Of a stretch of DNA of 64,000 nt, positions 20,633 to 31,355 are shown in pieces. The notes under the pieces were generated by a model. That model ran no database searches and had not been told where the DNA came from. It worked only from the letters and a program-made list of their open reading frames with translations. Origin of the DNA: Leishmania infantum JPCM5 (Eukaryota; Euglenozoa; Kinetoplastea; Trypanosomatida; Trypanosomatidae); NCBI RefSeq assembly GCF_000002875.2, contig NC_009417.2:787929-851928 (forward strand). Reading direction: 5' to 3'. The translations under genes and the position numbers were made by a program. Positions within the stretch are counted from its first letter, which is position 1; each line of letters begins with the position of its first letter.

Positions 20633-21408
20633 GCAGTAGAGGCCCTATCCTAGTCGTTGCGCAGGGTACAGTGCTCAAGTGGCGGTCGCCTGTTTCCTTT
20701 CCTTTTTTCGTGTGTCTTCTCGACGTACTGTTGTCGTCGTTGCGTTGGTTGCATAAAGTGTGGCAGATGTGTGCGGCACGCTGGCTTGCGGTGGCGAGGC
20801 GCCTGCAGTCATGTGCCCACGCGGCACACCCTTGAGCGCCTCCGTACACTCTTTCGATCAAAAGGAAAGAGTGTTGGGTGCCGCTTCACCGCCATGGCCC
20901 CGTATGCGCACCCTAGCCAAGCGCGGCTTAAGAGTGGACTCATGCTTCTCTACCTCAAAAATGGACTCTCTCTTGTCTTGTCTTGGCGGAGCGCTTCCTC
21001 ACGTACGTGCACACGAACATGTGTCTGTGCCTGTGCGTGCGCGCCCCTTTTGCACGCAACATCTTCGCGGTCGCGTCCGACGTTGCCGTGCCGTTCACAA
21101 AGTCTCTCTCGCTCCTCCTCACTCGCTTCGGTGGCCCGCTGACTCGACTCCACGTCCGCTTTTGTGTGCCCCCCCTCTCTCCGCTGCTTGCCTTGCTGGT
21201 GCCCTGTGCTGCAAGCTGGGCGCACACGCCCCTCCGGTGGTGACGCCAACCCGGAAGCCGCCACTCGTTTTCTCCACCTCCCCTGCCCTACTCTCTCTCC
21301 TTATCTCTTTCTTCAGGTCTCGCATAGGCGGCGTCCCCCCTGCGTTCTCTTAAGCTGCACAGCCCCTGACGCGTGTGTACAGTGACGGAGTACGAGCAAC
21401 TGTACGGC
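20633..21408. other. Spacer with trans-splicing region before the nucleoporin gene
   Basis: No gene. Pyrimidine-rich from about 21100 to 21314. The reading frame of the next gene is open from a GTG at 21373, but the first ATG is at 21409. Confidence 0.6.
21266..21316 (+). promoter_or_regulatory. Predicted spliced-leader acceptor for the nucleoporin gene
   Basis: A long C/T tract (about 21266-21314) ends in CTTCAG, with AG at 21315-21316, about 92 bases before the ATG at 21409. It is one of the clearest polypyrimidine-AG sites in the window. Confidence 0.6.
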
Positions 21409-24114
21409 ATGGCGGACATCCCGCTCCCCCGATCTCGCGCCTATGTTCGTGATGGGCACGGTCGCCCTGCTCCCGCGGGCTCAACAGCAGACAACGCGGA
21501 CGTGGTTGCGGCTCCATTCAAGGCGCCTGGCAGCCAATGCGGCGCTGTCACCGCGGCGTGCAGCACTTCATCCTTGCGCACCTACGCGGAGTGGTACCTC
21601 CCATCCGCGAGTGACTCTAACGCCTTCCCCTCTTCTGGATCCGTGTCGAACGCGGCCACCGCTGCGGTTCGGGCAGTGCCAACTGTGGAGCACTTCAAGC
21701 AAGCGAGCCGCGCTGCTGGGCGCAAGCAGGAAGAGTACCTGTGGGCTCTCATGCAAGATGTCTACACGGATGCTGAGCAGTCTGATCAATACCACCCGGA
21801 TGCCATCGGAATCGAATCGGTCCAGCCGCATCGTCGCTGGTTTGTCTCGCACTACGCTCATCTACAAGCCTTCCTGCAACGCCAGCCGGTACTGCGCCGG
21901 GCGAACATCATCTGCCGCTGGCTGGAGAGCACGTACCGCGACAACTCGCGACACGAGCCGCGTCTGCGTGGAGAGGAAGAGGTGGTGCTTCGCCAGCTCA
22001 TCCTGACGTACCTGCGCGGCGGAGAACTGAATCGCGCCATTAGCGCCGCCGTCACCTACGAGAGCTGCGTGCACAGCTGCATCCTCAGCGCTGCCCAGCT
22101 GCAGACGGTGCAGGAGCCGTGGTTCAGCCAGACTGCTTTGGTGCCTCTCTTTGGCGAGTACGCGCACGGCGAACTGAATCAGGCATGGTGCGGCAACGAA
22201 TACCGCCTCGACAACCTCTCGCAGCTGTACGAGGAGTCCCTAAAGTACCGCAGCGCCGCCGCCGCCGTTGGCGTAGAGGGAAGCGCGGCGCCGTCAACGC
22301 CGAGCGCCGTGAGCGACTTCGATGCCGTAATTGGTGCGGCGCTGTGCGGAAACCTTACCGTGTTGGAGAACGCCTTCAAGGTGAACGGGAATTGGAAGGA
22401 CATGGCGTGGTGCTACCTGCGGTGCGCGCTGGTGGTCGCTTTCACGAAGCAGCTGATAGTCGCCACCGGCGCCGGTGGCGAGGAGTCTGGTCGCCCGGCA
22501 GCAGGCGTTGTCGATCGCAGCTACGCGGTCTTCATCGAAGAGATGACGGGTAGCGGTGATAACTGGGCGGCGAGCTTCTCGCAGAAGCTGGTACAGGGCC
22601 TTGCTGCGCGCCTGCAGTCTGGTTTTCTGCCGCGTGCGCCGCTGGAAGAGCAGCTTCAGATGCGCTTCATCTTGCAAACACTCACGTGCACTGACGGAAA
22701 GCGCTCTCTGCTGTCTACAGCACCATCCGCGGCGCCGGCGTCGACGACCTTACCGGGTGCGGCCGAGTGGTTCGACATCGTCCCGGAGGAGGGGGACAGC
22801 GACGCCGCGCGGCTGATCACGCACGTAGTGCTCGCGCAGGACGTCGCCTACGGGGAAACGCTGAGCCCGCACGCTGTTCAGGTGCGCGCCGGCGCAACGT
22901 TGGCGACGTCGCTAGCGCGCTACGCGGTTTTCTTAGCGCTGCTGCCTCGCTACCCGTTTGACGAGGGGCTGCGCGCTGTCACGGCCATGACGCTGCGGCT
23001 CCGGGACCCGCGGCACCGCGCCCGCGTCTACGCCGCTTTCATCATGGCCGCGCGCGAGTACGAGCTGCAGCGGCAGAACCTCTCCCGTAGCGAACTCGAG
23101 GAGCAGGAAGCCCGCCTGGTGCGTCAGTTTGTGACCGCGGACAGTGACGCAAATGTGCATGCGGAGGTGCAGCAGCTCCTCTACCAGCAGGTCGCGCCGA
23201 CAGAGCTGCTTACGCACAACAAACTCGCCGAGAAGCTCATGTGGGAGGCCATGCACGCGGACTCTCTGTCCGACTACCTCGCGGTGCTCCATCGCTGTCT
23301 GTCGGCGTGCTGCAGCTTCTGGCTCACGGAGCCCGAGCCCGAGGTGGAGGCGATTGCGGATGTGAGCAGCATCCTGACGCGCCGTGTCTTGGTGGAGATT
23401 CAGAGGCGGTGCGAGACACACGAGGGCGGGCGGGCCGGCGAACTCACTGGGGGAGCGACGTCGCCGTCCACTCCGTCACAGTCTGTCAGCCCTGTGACAG
23501 AGCACGAGCGCAGCGAAGCAACCTTCTGGTATCTGCTGAGCGAGGCACGTGGTATTGCAACGGAGCACGCTACGATAACTGCGCAACTAAACGCCGCCAA
23601 GCACACGGCCGCCTTTGCCGGGGCTGCAGCGGCGTCCAACCGCACACTCATCTACCAGCTCACTCAGGATGAGGCGGCGTTGCTGTGTAAGCTGGTGGAG
23701 CACACCCAGCGCGCTGTCCGGCACGGTGGCGCTGTCGTGTACCGCGACCGCCAGTGCCTGACGGCCATCATAAATTTGGTGCAGCAGCTGACGGAGGCGG
23801 TGACTCTCTCGATGCTGTCTGGTGTGGATGAGAGCGACGTCGAGGAGGAGAGCCCTGCCTCGTGTGATGAGCTCTCCCGCATGCAGCAAGTGTACGGACT
23901 AATGGAGGAGCTTCACAGCGCCGGCTACCTGCACCCGGCACTGCTCTCCCAGCAGAGCGCCAGTGCCCTCTACGCACAGATACGCGCCATGCGCGTGTCG
24001 TATGGGCAGCGCGTGCACAGGCGACAAGTTGTGACTGCACTGCGCCAGCGGGCTGGCAGGGCCGCAGCAGAGGTCGGCCGCGTTGGTGCCTTCGTCGCCG
24101 TCGACGGTAAATGA
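21409..24114 (+). CDS. Probable Nup107/Nup84-type nucleoporin (alpha-solenoid)
   Basis: 901 residues from ATG 21409 (MADIPLPRSRAYVRDG). After a variable N-terminus of about 85 residues the protein is almost entirely helical. Segments typical of the Nup84/Nup107 family are LILTYLRGGELNRAISAAVT (about 204-223) and FKVNGNWKDMAWCYLRCAL (about 322-340). These fit the family pattern of a solenoid turn followed by a W-x3-A-W-x-Y-L stretch. Nup107 is a scaffold member of the Y-complex; the trypanosome counterpart is described as TbNup89, and this length is compatible. There are no FG repeats or membrane segment. Assignment is by weak motif resemblance. Other helical scaffolds (COPII-like or vesicle-coat proteins) remain possible. 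Confidence 0.5.
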   Translation: MADIPLPRSRAYVRDGHGRPAPAGSTADNADVVAAPFKAPGSQCGAVTAACSTSSLRTYAEWYLPSASDSNAFPSSGSVSNAATAAVRAVPTVEHFKQASRAAGRKQEEYLWALMQDVYTDAEQSDQYHPDAIGIESVQPHRRWFVSHYAHLQAFLQRQPVLRRANIICRWLESTYRDNSRHEPRLRGEEEVVLRQLILTYLRGGELNRAISAAVTYESCVHSCILSAAQLQTVQEPWFSQTALVPLFGEYAHGELNQAWCGNEYRLDNLSQLYEESLKYRSAAAAVGVEGSAAPSTPSAVSDFDAVIGAALCGNLTVLENAFKVNGNWKDMAWCYLRCALVVAFTKQLIVATGAGGEESGRPAAGVVDRSYAVFIEEMTGSGDNWAASFSQKLVQGLAARLQSGFLPRAPLEEQLQMRFILQTLTCTDGKRSLLSTAPSAAPASTTLPGAAEWFDIVPEEGDSDAARLITHVVLAQDVAYGETLSPHAVQVRAGATLATSLARYAVFLALLPRYPFDEGLRAVTAMTLRLRDPRHRARVYAAFIMAAREYELQRQNLSRSELEEQEARLVRQFVTADSDANVHAEVQQLLYQQVAPTELLTHNKLAEKLMWEAMHADSLSDYLAVLHRCLSACCSFWLTEPEPEVEAIADVSSILTRRVLVEIQRRCETHEGGRAGELTGGATSPSTPSQSVSPVTEHERSEATFWYLLSEARGIATEHATITAQLNAAKHTAAFAGAAAASNRTLIYQLTQDEAALLCKLVEHTQRAVRHGGAVVYRDRQCLTAIINLVQQLTEAVTLSMLSGVDESDVEEESPASCDELSRMQQVYGLMEELHSAGYLHPALLSQQSASALYAQIRAMRVSYGQRVHRRQVVTALRQRAGRAAAEVGRVGAFVAVDGK

Positions 24115-24401
24115 TTTCTGTAGCGAAAGGCTCTCGGACTCTTCAGACAGGACACCGCGCGGACTCGTGGGCAAATGCTCCCTTTCGTCTGCCGCGCACG
24201 CATCGCAGCCCCCCTCCCCTCTTCCTCCGCTTCAGCTGCGCCGTGGAAGTGGGGAGGGGCGATGGACGGCGGCCAGCAGCCAAAAGAGGGCTGGAGAGGT
24301 GGGCGGAAGGGCGGGAGTGAGGGGCCTAAGAAGGCTAGGATGCGCACAGCGAGTAAAGGCGCGACAGGCTTTGCCTGACATGCCTCCCCCCTCTTTCGCT
24401 C

Positions 24402-24450
24402 GACACACACACACACACACACACAGACACACAGACACAGACACTCACAC
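24402..24450 (+). repeat. CA microsatellite
   Basis: About 49 bases of CA dinucleotides, the second half interrupted by G to give CACAGA units, in a non-coding spacer. Confidence 0.85.
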
Positions 24451-25267
24451 GTCACTGCGTGATGGTCCCTCATCTCTCGTCCCTTCCTGTGGTCTGCCTT
24501 GAAGGCCGTGCTTGGCGCGTCTTTTTCATGTTTTGCCTTCGGTGCTGTGGCTGATATAACACGTATATATACACACACACACAAACACACCCTCCCCTCC
24601 GTCCCCTCCAAAACAAAAAGAGAGGGGGAGGGGAGGGGGAGGGGGATGGGGATGGGGCGGAGAAAAGGGTCCTATAGAACTAATTTCCAACAAAACAGAA
24701 ACCCAATGGTGTGGAGCGCTGCGAAAGACCCTCAAAACGAAGTGAACCGCAGTGGATGCCACATGCAGCAACACACGGTGGCAGCACCGGCCCCCGCCGG
24801 TGGAGGAGGGAGTACGGAGAACCGACGAATGGAGAAGCCGTCTGACCACCCCGCCCTCCACCTCTGCTCCACGAACTAGGCACACGTGCGCACGGGTGCT
24901 GCGTGCTCGAGGTGGACGAAGCTGGGCAGGCTACGCCAAGGCGGTCTTGACGGGCAGCGGCCACGCGTGTGTTGAGGTGCGTGCGCGCTCTATTTCCGCC
25001 TGAGGTGTTTATCCCGCGCTAGCGATGCCGCCCTCCACTCGCTCACCCAGCCTTGCCCTGCACCTTTTTTTTCTTTGACGTTGCCACCTTTGCTGTCGTT
25101 TGACCTCAATGGCGCCTTCCGCAACCTCCTCGCCATTTTTTTGTGCCTTCGCGGCCTCTGCCGAGCACCCGACTGTGGACCGCGATTCTTCTTGTACCGG
25201 CTCCGTTTCTTGTTGACATCTCTCCTCAAGAAAAAGCAAAACAAACAGAAGCGCACCATCAACCACG

Positions 25268-25311
25268 CACTGACGCACTTTTTTTTGCGTGGCGTGCTGT
25301 TCTTTCTCCAG
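25268..25311 (+). promoter_or_regulatory. Predicted spliced-leader acceptor for HGH1
   Basis: Pyrimidine-rich stretch with an 8-T run ending TTCTTTCTCCAG, AG at 25310-25311, 52 bases before the ATG at 25364. Confidence 0.55.
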
Positions 25312-25363
25312 CCCCTTGCTCTCCATCGCACCTCGCTCCCGTACCCTTTTTGCGACGTCCCTC

Positions 25364-26599
25364 ATGACCTCTGTGTCGTCCTCTGCCACTGCTGTGGCAG
25401 AGCAGCAGGCCATGCCCTCGGCCGACACCATTCAGCAGCTCCAGGAGGCTTTCTCTTTTGTGCGTCACGAACGCGAAGACGTTCGCAAGATGGCGATTCG
25501 CGGCATCGCCGCGCACAGCAAGGAGAACCGCGATCTCTGGCTCTTTCTAGCATCCCCGCAGTACGGCCGAAGCTGCATTGACTCCCTCCTCCAGTACCTG
25601 CACGCAGGCGGCAAGCCCGTGCTGGGCGACATCCTGACAATCCTTGTCAACTGCTCAGCCGATGGCAGCTGCGCCGAGATGCTGGTGCAGCGCAAGGTGG
25701 TGCGCAAGGCAATGCGGCTGCTGGATGGGATGGAGCGGAGCGATCAGCCGGAGCCGTACGTGCGCAGCGTGCAGGAGCTGACGCTGATGCTGCTGAACAA
25801 CCTCACGTCCAGCCACGTGACCGCCATCGACGACTTTTTGCAAAGGGACGACGAGGACATGCGCGGCTTCTACCTCGGAAAGCTGCAGGTGTACTACGAG
25901 CGCTTTCTCAGCGCCATGGAGGCGGAGGCAGCGAAGAAGGCGGAGGACGAGGAGGCGGCGGCGCAAGCCGGTGATAACTCGGCGAAGCCAAAGCCGGCCT
26001 CGTCGCTAGCCTCGTCGCACCGCGACTTGAGTCGGTGGATCCTCCACATCCTCCTGAACCTCACCCGCACGCTCGACGGCCAGGAGCTGCTGCTCGAGGA
26101 CGAAGACTGGCGCGGGACCTTAAGCAGCTCGCTTTCGTCGCCGAACCCGCGCCATCGCTCTCTCGCTGCACAGTGCTACCGCAACTGCGGTTGCTCTCCC
26201 AAGCCGCTCTACGGCTTAATACTGAAGAGTGACGCGCTTGTGACGGCGGTGGACCGGCTTAATTGCAAGGAGCCGATCGAGGATATTCAGAGGAGCCTAG
26301 CAGAGTTCATTGCCAGCATGCTCGAGTCCGAGGATGGCATGGCGCGGCTGGAGAGCGTGAACGCGAAGAGGGTGCTCTCGGAGGCACTCGGTGCTTCCCA
26401 GGCCGCGCACGCCGCGAAGGCGGCGGCCACAGCAGCCAGCTGCGTCGAGATGGCTGAGGATGACGGCGTACCGGTCGCCGCGACGGCGACGGTCACGCTA
26501 GCCCCCAGCGTCATCGAGTTCCTCCAGCAGAGCGTGTTGCCCTACCTGGAAGACATCGTGGACGCCTACATTGCCCCTGGAAGCGACGAACTCGATTGA
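25364..26599 (+). CDS. HGH1: HGH1 family protein (eEF2 folding co-chaperone)
   Basis: 411 residues from ATG 25364 (MTSVSSSATAVAEQQ), near the usual length of about 390-400 for HGH1/BRP16/FAM203 proteins. It is an all-helical armadillo-like protein. The N-terminal half carries the DUF383-like part: LHAGGKPVLGDILTILVNCS at about residue 81, then LTLMLLNNLTSSH. The second half carries the DUF384-like part, with WILHILLNLTRTLDGQELLL (about 225) and HRSLAAQCYRNCGC (about 265), typical of the family. A charged linker rich in Glu/Ala/Lys separates them (about 188-218). In yeast HGH1 recruits Hsp90 and TRiC to fold elongation factor 2, so a cytosolic role in translation-factor biogenesis is inferred. 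The frame is open upstream from a GTG at 25289, but the predicted splice site at 25311 excludes it. Confidence 0.85.
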   Translation: MTSVSSSATAVAEQQAMPSADTIQQLQEAFSFVRHEREDVRKMAIRGIAAHSKENRDLWLFLASPQYGRSCIDSLLQYLHAGGKPVLGDILTILVNCSADGSCAEMLVQRKVVRKAMRLLDGMERSDQPEPYVRSVQELTLMLLNNLTSSHVTAIDDFLQRDDEDMRGFYLGKLQVYYERFLSAMEAEAAKKAEDEEAAAQAGDNSAKPKPASSLASSHRDLSRWILHILLNLTRTLDGQELLLEDEDWRGTLSSSLSSPNPRHRSLAAQCYRNCGCSPKPLYGLILKSDALVTAVDRLNCKEPIEDIQRSLAEFIASMLESEDGMARLESVNAKRVLSEALGASQAAHAAKAAATAASCVEMAEDDGVPVAATATVTLAPSVIEFLQQSVLPYLEDIVDAYIAPGSDELD

Positions 26600-27289
26600 G
26601 CTGACGGCCGTGTGCTAGTCGTATCCTCGTTCACGGGAGGAGCGGGGTGCGCGCTGGTGGGCGATCCGGTGGTTTTTTGGCTCGATTACGTTTAAGCAAG
26701 GTGGACGCTAACGCTGCAGATAACACTGAAAAGGAGAGAAAGGATGATGTCGCCCATGCGCAGCAGTAGGGCAACGGTAACAAACCTATTCAAACACACA
26801 ACGCAACAGTTGACTCAGCCGCGTTCGCGTCTAAAAGAAGTCGTTGCTGATGGTGCTGCTGCGTCGCGAGCCACCCCATCAATCCCGCGCCAACTCCTCA
26901 CAGCAGGCATCGCAAAACACGCACATGCGCAATCAACTTAGATACGTGTCTTGCGTTTATGAGCAAGAAAAAGAGAGGAGAACATGAAAAAGAGCTTTCA
27001 TCACATCCTCCATCTTCCTCCTACCCCTAACGGCTTACTACGACGGTGCTCTCGGCATGTGTCTCTTTCTCCGTCCTCACCATCACACACACCCTCGCCC
27101 CCTCCCTCCCCCGCTCTGGACTCCCCAAACACATGCAGCCTGTTTGCATCCCCTCGACTTTAGCGTTTCACGTGTGTGCTCCCCGGCTCCTTCTCATTTG
27201 CGTTCTATTTTTTTTTCATTTTGCTAATTTTTCGTTGCACACCGCCGTCCAAGTCGGTCTACACTTTTGCTCTCGCTCGTGCACCCGTC
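26600..27289. other. Spacer between HGH1 and small mitochondrial-type gene
   Basis: No gene. A/G-rich in the first half, pyrimidine-rich from about 27060, with a T-run near 27205-27240. Confidence 0.6.
27203..27253 (+). promoter_or_regulatory. Predicted spliced-leader acceptor for the 116-aa protein
   Basis: T-rich tract at about 27203-27237, then CACCGCCGTCCAAG with AG at 27252-27253, 36 bases before the ATG at 27290. Confidence 0.5.
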
Positions 27290-27640
27290 ATGTTCCGCCG
27301 TCTTGCTCTGCGGGGTGTCGCCGGCCGCCGTGCCGTGTGCTCGGGTGCTCGCACGTACTTCTATGCGAACTGCGGTGAGACTGGCATCAGCGGTGCGACG
27401 ATGCAGGTGCTGCTTAAGCTCACCTTGGTCTGCTGCGTCGTCCAGGTCTGTGCTATTCGCTACTTCGTGTTCCAGCGCCTGACGACCAAGAAACAGTTCG
27501 TCGAGGACTCCACAGATCTGTGGGAGAACGACGGCACTGAGATGGAGGGCGAGGAGGCCGTGGCCAACCTCCGCATCCAACACGAGCGCATCATGCCGTT
27601 CATGAACGAAATCAAGGACAAGCTGGACGCTCAGGCTTAA
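27290..27640 (+). CDS. Small single-pass protein, probably mitochondrial inner membrane
   Basis: 116 residues from ATG 27290. The first 24 residues (MFRRLALRGVAGRRAVCSGA) are Arg-rich and free of acidic residues, a good mitochondrial presequence. A single hydrophobic segment follows at about 38-60 (QVLLKLTLVCCVVQVCAIRY). The C-terminal 55 residues are acidic and helical (ENDGTEMEGEEAVANLRIQH). This architecture is common among kinetoplastid-specific accessory subunits of respiratory complexes or ATP synthase, but I do not recognise which, if any. The frame is open upstream to 27176, but that part is a T-rich leader and lies before the predicted splice site. Confidence 0.75.
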   Translation: MFRRLALRGVAGRRAVCSGARTYFYANCGETGISGATMQVLLKLTLVCCVVQVCAIRYFVFQRLTTKKQFVEDSTDLWENDGTEMEGEEAVANLRIQHERIMPFMNEIKDKLDAQA

Positions 27641-28499
27641 TCGCACAAGGACGTTGCTCTCTGTGAACGTGAGATCGATGGGTCAGACGGAGCTAGAAAG
27701 CGTCCGTCGGCTCCGTCAGTGGTCACTTCCTTCGCGCGCACCTTCCCCTTTTCCCGCTTTCACACCGTTTCTTTCTTTCCCTCGCCCTCGGTGTCCGCGT
27801 GCGTCGTTGTGCGTGTGTGTGTCAGGGAGGCGGTCGTACGATAAGGCGAATGCGGGTTGCCCATGCGCATGTGGGTCTTCCCCTTTCGGTTGGTTGCAGG
27901 GACACGGCACCCCGCTGCGCCCTTATTACAGAATATCAAAGGGCAACGGCGACAGCGACGAAAAAACGGAATCCAGCGGGCGTGGTGGTGCGTGGGCTGA
28001 AAGTGTGCCGGCGTGCGTGTAATTGTAATAGCGATGTCTTTCAGCGCAGTCCTTGCCGTCGCGGCCGCTTTCCTCCACACATCCCTCCATGTGCACCTTC
28101 TTCACGAAGGCTCTGCCCCCACGTGCCTCCTCTCTCTTTCTCACTCTCCATTAGTAGGTAACCTGTAGTGATTCGGGTGTGGGGGAGGTCGAACAGAAAA
28201 AAAAAACAGAGGAGAATTCGATAGGGTGGAGGGAGAAGAACAATACACACACACACACTAAAGGAAAGATGAAGCCCGAAAGCCGAAACGAAAACAAGAC
28301 GAAAAATGCTCACAGGCGATGTTTTCCTTTGTTGTGTGGTGGTGTGGGGTGCGCTTTATTTCGTCGGTCCGCCTTGTCGCGCCACACCCCTCCCTCTTTT
28401 GTTTTCTTTTGTGCTGTTGTGTTCTTGTCTTCTTTCCCTCTTTGTTTTATGTAGTTGTTTCTCGTAGTGATGAGGCCGCGGTGTCGTTGTTGGAGTCTG

Positions 28500-28515
28500 C
28501 CCCCCCCCCCCCCCC
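28500..28515 (+). repeat. 16-C homopolymer
   Basis: Uninterrupted run of 16 C in non-coding DNA, the longest G/C homopolymer I see in the window. Confidence 0.9.
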
Positions 28516-31328
28516 GCACAGCCGCACTGCCACACACATGCCTTTAGGTGCGTGCGCGGCTGTTTGCAGACAATCGTTGCCCCGACGGGGAACGTCAAGG
28601 CCCCCCTCCTTCCCCACCTATCCTCCCTTTCTTTCGTCTCTTGCATTGGGTTTGGGTCAGCGAGTGCTGCATGCTTGTATCCCTCGGTATGTTATTTCCG
28701 TTGAGTTGTTGTTGTTTGGCCTCCATCATGAGAAAGGAATGAGCGAGAAGACAAAGAAGGAACACATAGCTCAAACCTTCCAAAAAAGATTTCACGTTGA
28801 ACCGAAGAGTCGCCTCACATGGATCTGTCGTGGTGCTGATGCGCGGATGATTTCGTGCATAACGGCGGCCGCGGGGGAGGGGTGCACAATATCTGTGGAT
28901 GCATGAGGGCTTCGGTTGCGGTTTTGGAGCCATGCACCCCACTGCCGACCAGAGCGAGAGGGGGAGAGAGGCGTGGAGAGACGCAGCAGCGACAGCGGCG
29001 GCGGTGGCTGTTGATGTGCGTTTTACTCGTGAGTTTTCCTCTTGGGAATGCACTTGACGGCGCCTCTCTTCTCTTTTTTCTCTTCTCCCTTGTGCGAAGC
29101 TTGTGAAGCTGCAGCTGATTCTATGACATGTGTGCAGCGCGTACACATACCTATGCAAGGATGTGCCCGTATCGTGTCGGCAGCGCATACGCACACTCAG
29201 CGTGCGCTTCCTCCACATGAGTTTTCTCCATTCCCCGATGCTCTCTATTCGCTCTTCTCTGGTCTCCCTCACGCTCTCTTCGCTCCCTCTCTCTTCGTTC
29301 TCGCCATCTCGTTGCCACTGCGGGTGACCCCCGCTGATGGGATGTGCGCTGTCGACCCTTTTCCTTTTATGAACTCACCCCGCACACACACACACACACA
29401 CGCGCACACAGCAGCGCTTTAGTCATTAAGAGTACTACAAGTGGCTCATATTTTGCGCCGTTTTGATTTCCTTTCGGCTGCTCTCATCTTGTCTTACCTT
29501 TTCCGTCTTGGTGCTTCAGCGATTCAAGCCGCGGCGCAACCTCCTCTCACGCCCTCTCACACGGTCTCTCCGCAGTCGCTTGGCTCGGGTGCCTTTCACC
29601 TTTTTCTTTTCGTTCCCTCTTCTATTCGTTTGCTTGCCATCACTACTTTATCGCATCACACGTCTGTGAGTATGCTTGGATGTGCTTGGGCGTGCTGAGT
29701 CGTTGACGCGTCGTTTTCCGCTGCGCCGCCTTGTTCTTTCGCTTTCTTTCATATTGGATTGCTTATCGCTTGCTGCAGGCAGTCCTCCGGTGGCTGCTGC
29801 TCTTTCTTTTCAGTGTCGACCCCCTCCCCATTTTCTATATCTGTCGTTGCCTCGGTGCATTTTCTGTGTAGGCTTGCGCTTGCGTGTGTCTGAGAGAGCG
29901 TTAGGCAAGCTGCACAAAGAACAGCAACAGCGCCGCGCATTCCTCTGTACCTCGGCACGCATTCTACGACAAACGCGCCCTCGTCAAGTGACGCAGAGAA
30001 GCGGAGAGGAGGGGAAGGGACTCGTTGACAGATACACGTCGCGGTGGACAGGCACGCTGCGCACACGCACGCTCTCTTTCACACCCAACGAACACGCGCT
30101 AATCGGTGTGAAAGCGCCAGGTCTCTGTCCTCGGTTGCATCCTTCGTCGTACTGAGCTTGCCTCTGCACAGACAAGCACACATACATACCAACATAGCTG
30201 CCCGTCTCCATACACTTCTCACATCTTGTTGTGCCTCTCATTTCTCCTCGCACTTCCTATTGAGCGCCTCCTCTCTTGACCGCAGAAAAGGACCGGCAAT
30301 AACTGAAACGAGGAAAGGCTTCCTTGTTTTTTTTTTTTGTGCTCGGATTGCTGAGAGTGAGTGTGCCCGCTTACACGCACGTGAACGTGCTTGCCTGTCT
30401 GCGCGCGGCTCTCTCGCCGTCTTTCTCCTCGTGTGTGTGTGTGTGCCCCGAGTGCTTCCGTGCGCGTGTGCGCGCTTGTCCCTCGAGTGTGGGGCATCCT
30501 CATCATCATCTTGTTTTTCTTCTCCCTTCGTTCTATTTTCCTTCCCCCACCGTGGCGATTGTTTCGTGGCTGTCGTGGTGTGCCGTTGGCTGCTTCGCGT
30601 GCATTGGCTTGGTCGGTGCCGGGAAGCCTTCTCTTCTTTTCAATCTCGACACTCCTTCATTTTACGGCGTTTTTCACTATTGCCTTCCTGTGTAGTTGTT
30701 TTGAAGCGCGGAGGCGAAAGGAAGCTGATCAGCAACGCGAAGTGCAGAAACAGGGCTGTTCATGGGAGTGAGGCAGCAACGACGAATCGAAAAGAAGAAG
30801 GCTGATCGCGCGCGCACGTGCGTTGCTCTTTGTATGTTTGTTGTCACTCCCGTATTGTGAGTTCTGTGACACAGCCCGGCCTTACTCTTTCTGTGTCACC
30901 ATCCATTTGCTTTTTCCAGTTTTTTTTTTTTTCGACCTTTCTCCTTTCCGATTTTGTCGTTTCTCTACGCGACTCTATGTATCTACGCGTCCTGATTCCA
31001 GCTGTGCCCTGCGTGTTTCTGCCCTGCGTTCGTGCGCGTGTGCTCATTGTCGGACACCTCCTTCGACGTTTCGCTCCCCTTCGCACCTTTTCGCTTTCTC
31101 TTCTTTCTTGTCTCTTGAATCATCTCGTTGCTCTCTGTCGCACCTTGTCCGTGGCGGGCGGCCCTTTTCGCTTTTTTTTGTTTGCGTGCCGGAGCCGGCT
31201 GCCCGCGAACTTCTCAGCGCCTCATTTCTCAGCGTGGGCCCACCTGTCCACTCCCCACCCGACTCTCCGTCTCTCTGTTGGCATCTGTGAAACTCGCGAG
31301 TAGAGCAACCGCCACAAGCAAAAAACAA

Positions 31329-31355
31329 ACACACACCCACACACACACACACACC
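31329..31355 (+). repeat. CA microsatellite
   Basis: Short CA run with one CCC interruption in the leader region of the kinase gene. Confidence 0.8.

Larger units (their letters stand above)
24115..25363. other. Spacer between nucleoporin and HGH1 genes
   Basis: No gene. It contains a CA microsatellite (24402-24450), a second TA/CA stretch (about 24563-24590), a purine-rich GGGGA block (24620-24660) and pyrimidine tracts from 25040 on. A GC-rich part at 24690-24980 has no recognisable protein sense. Confidence 0.6.

Noticed and set aside
21373..21408. GTG start upstream of the nucleoporin ATG, and similar non-ATG starts at 25289, 31916, 41711 and 58787
   Set aside because: Nuclear genes of trypanosomatids start at AUG. 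In each case an in-frame ATG lies shortly downstream and fits the domain start or the splice site.
24735..24755. Short match (GAAGTGAACCG) shared with 14541-14551, considered as SIDER debris at about 24.7-25.0 kb
   Set aside because: About 11 identical bases is too short and no longer similarity extends on either side by eye.
30044..30805. 253-codon + strand frame
   Set aside because: Cys/Leu/Ser/Arg-rich translation of GT and pyrimidine tracts, with no domain or plausible start context.
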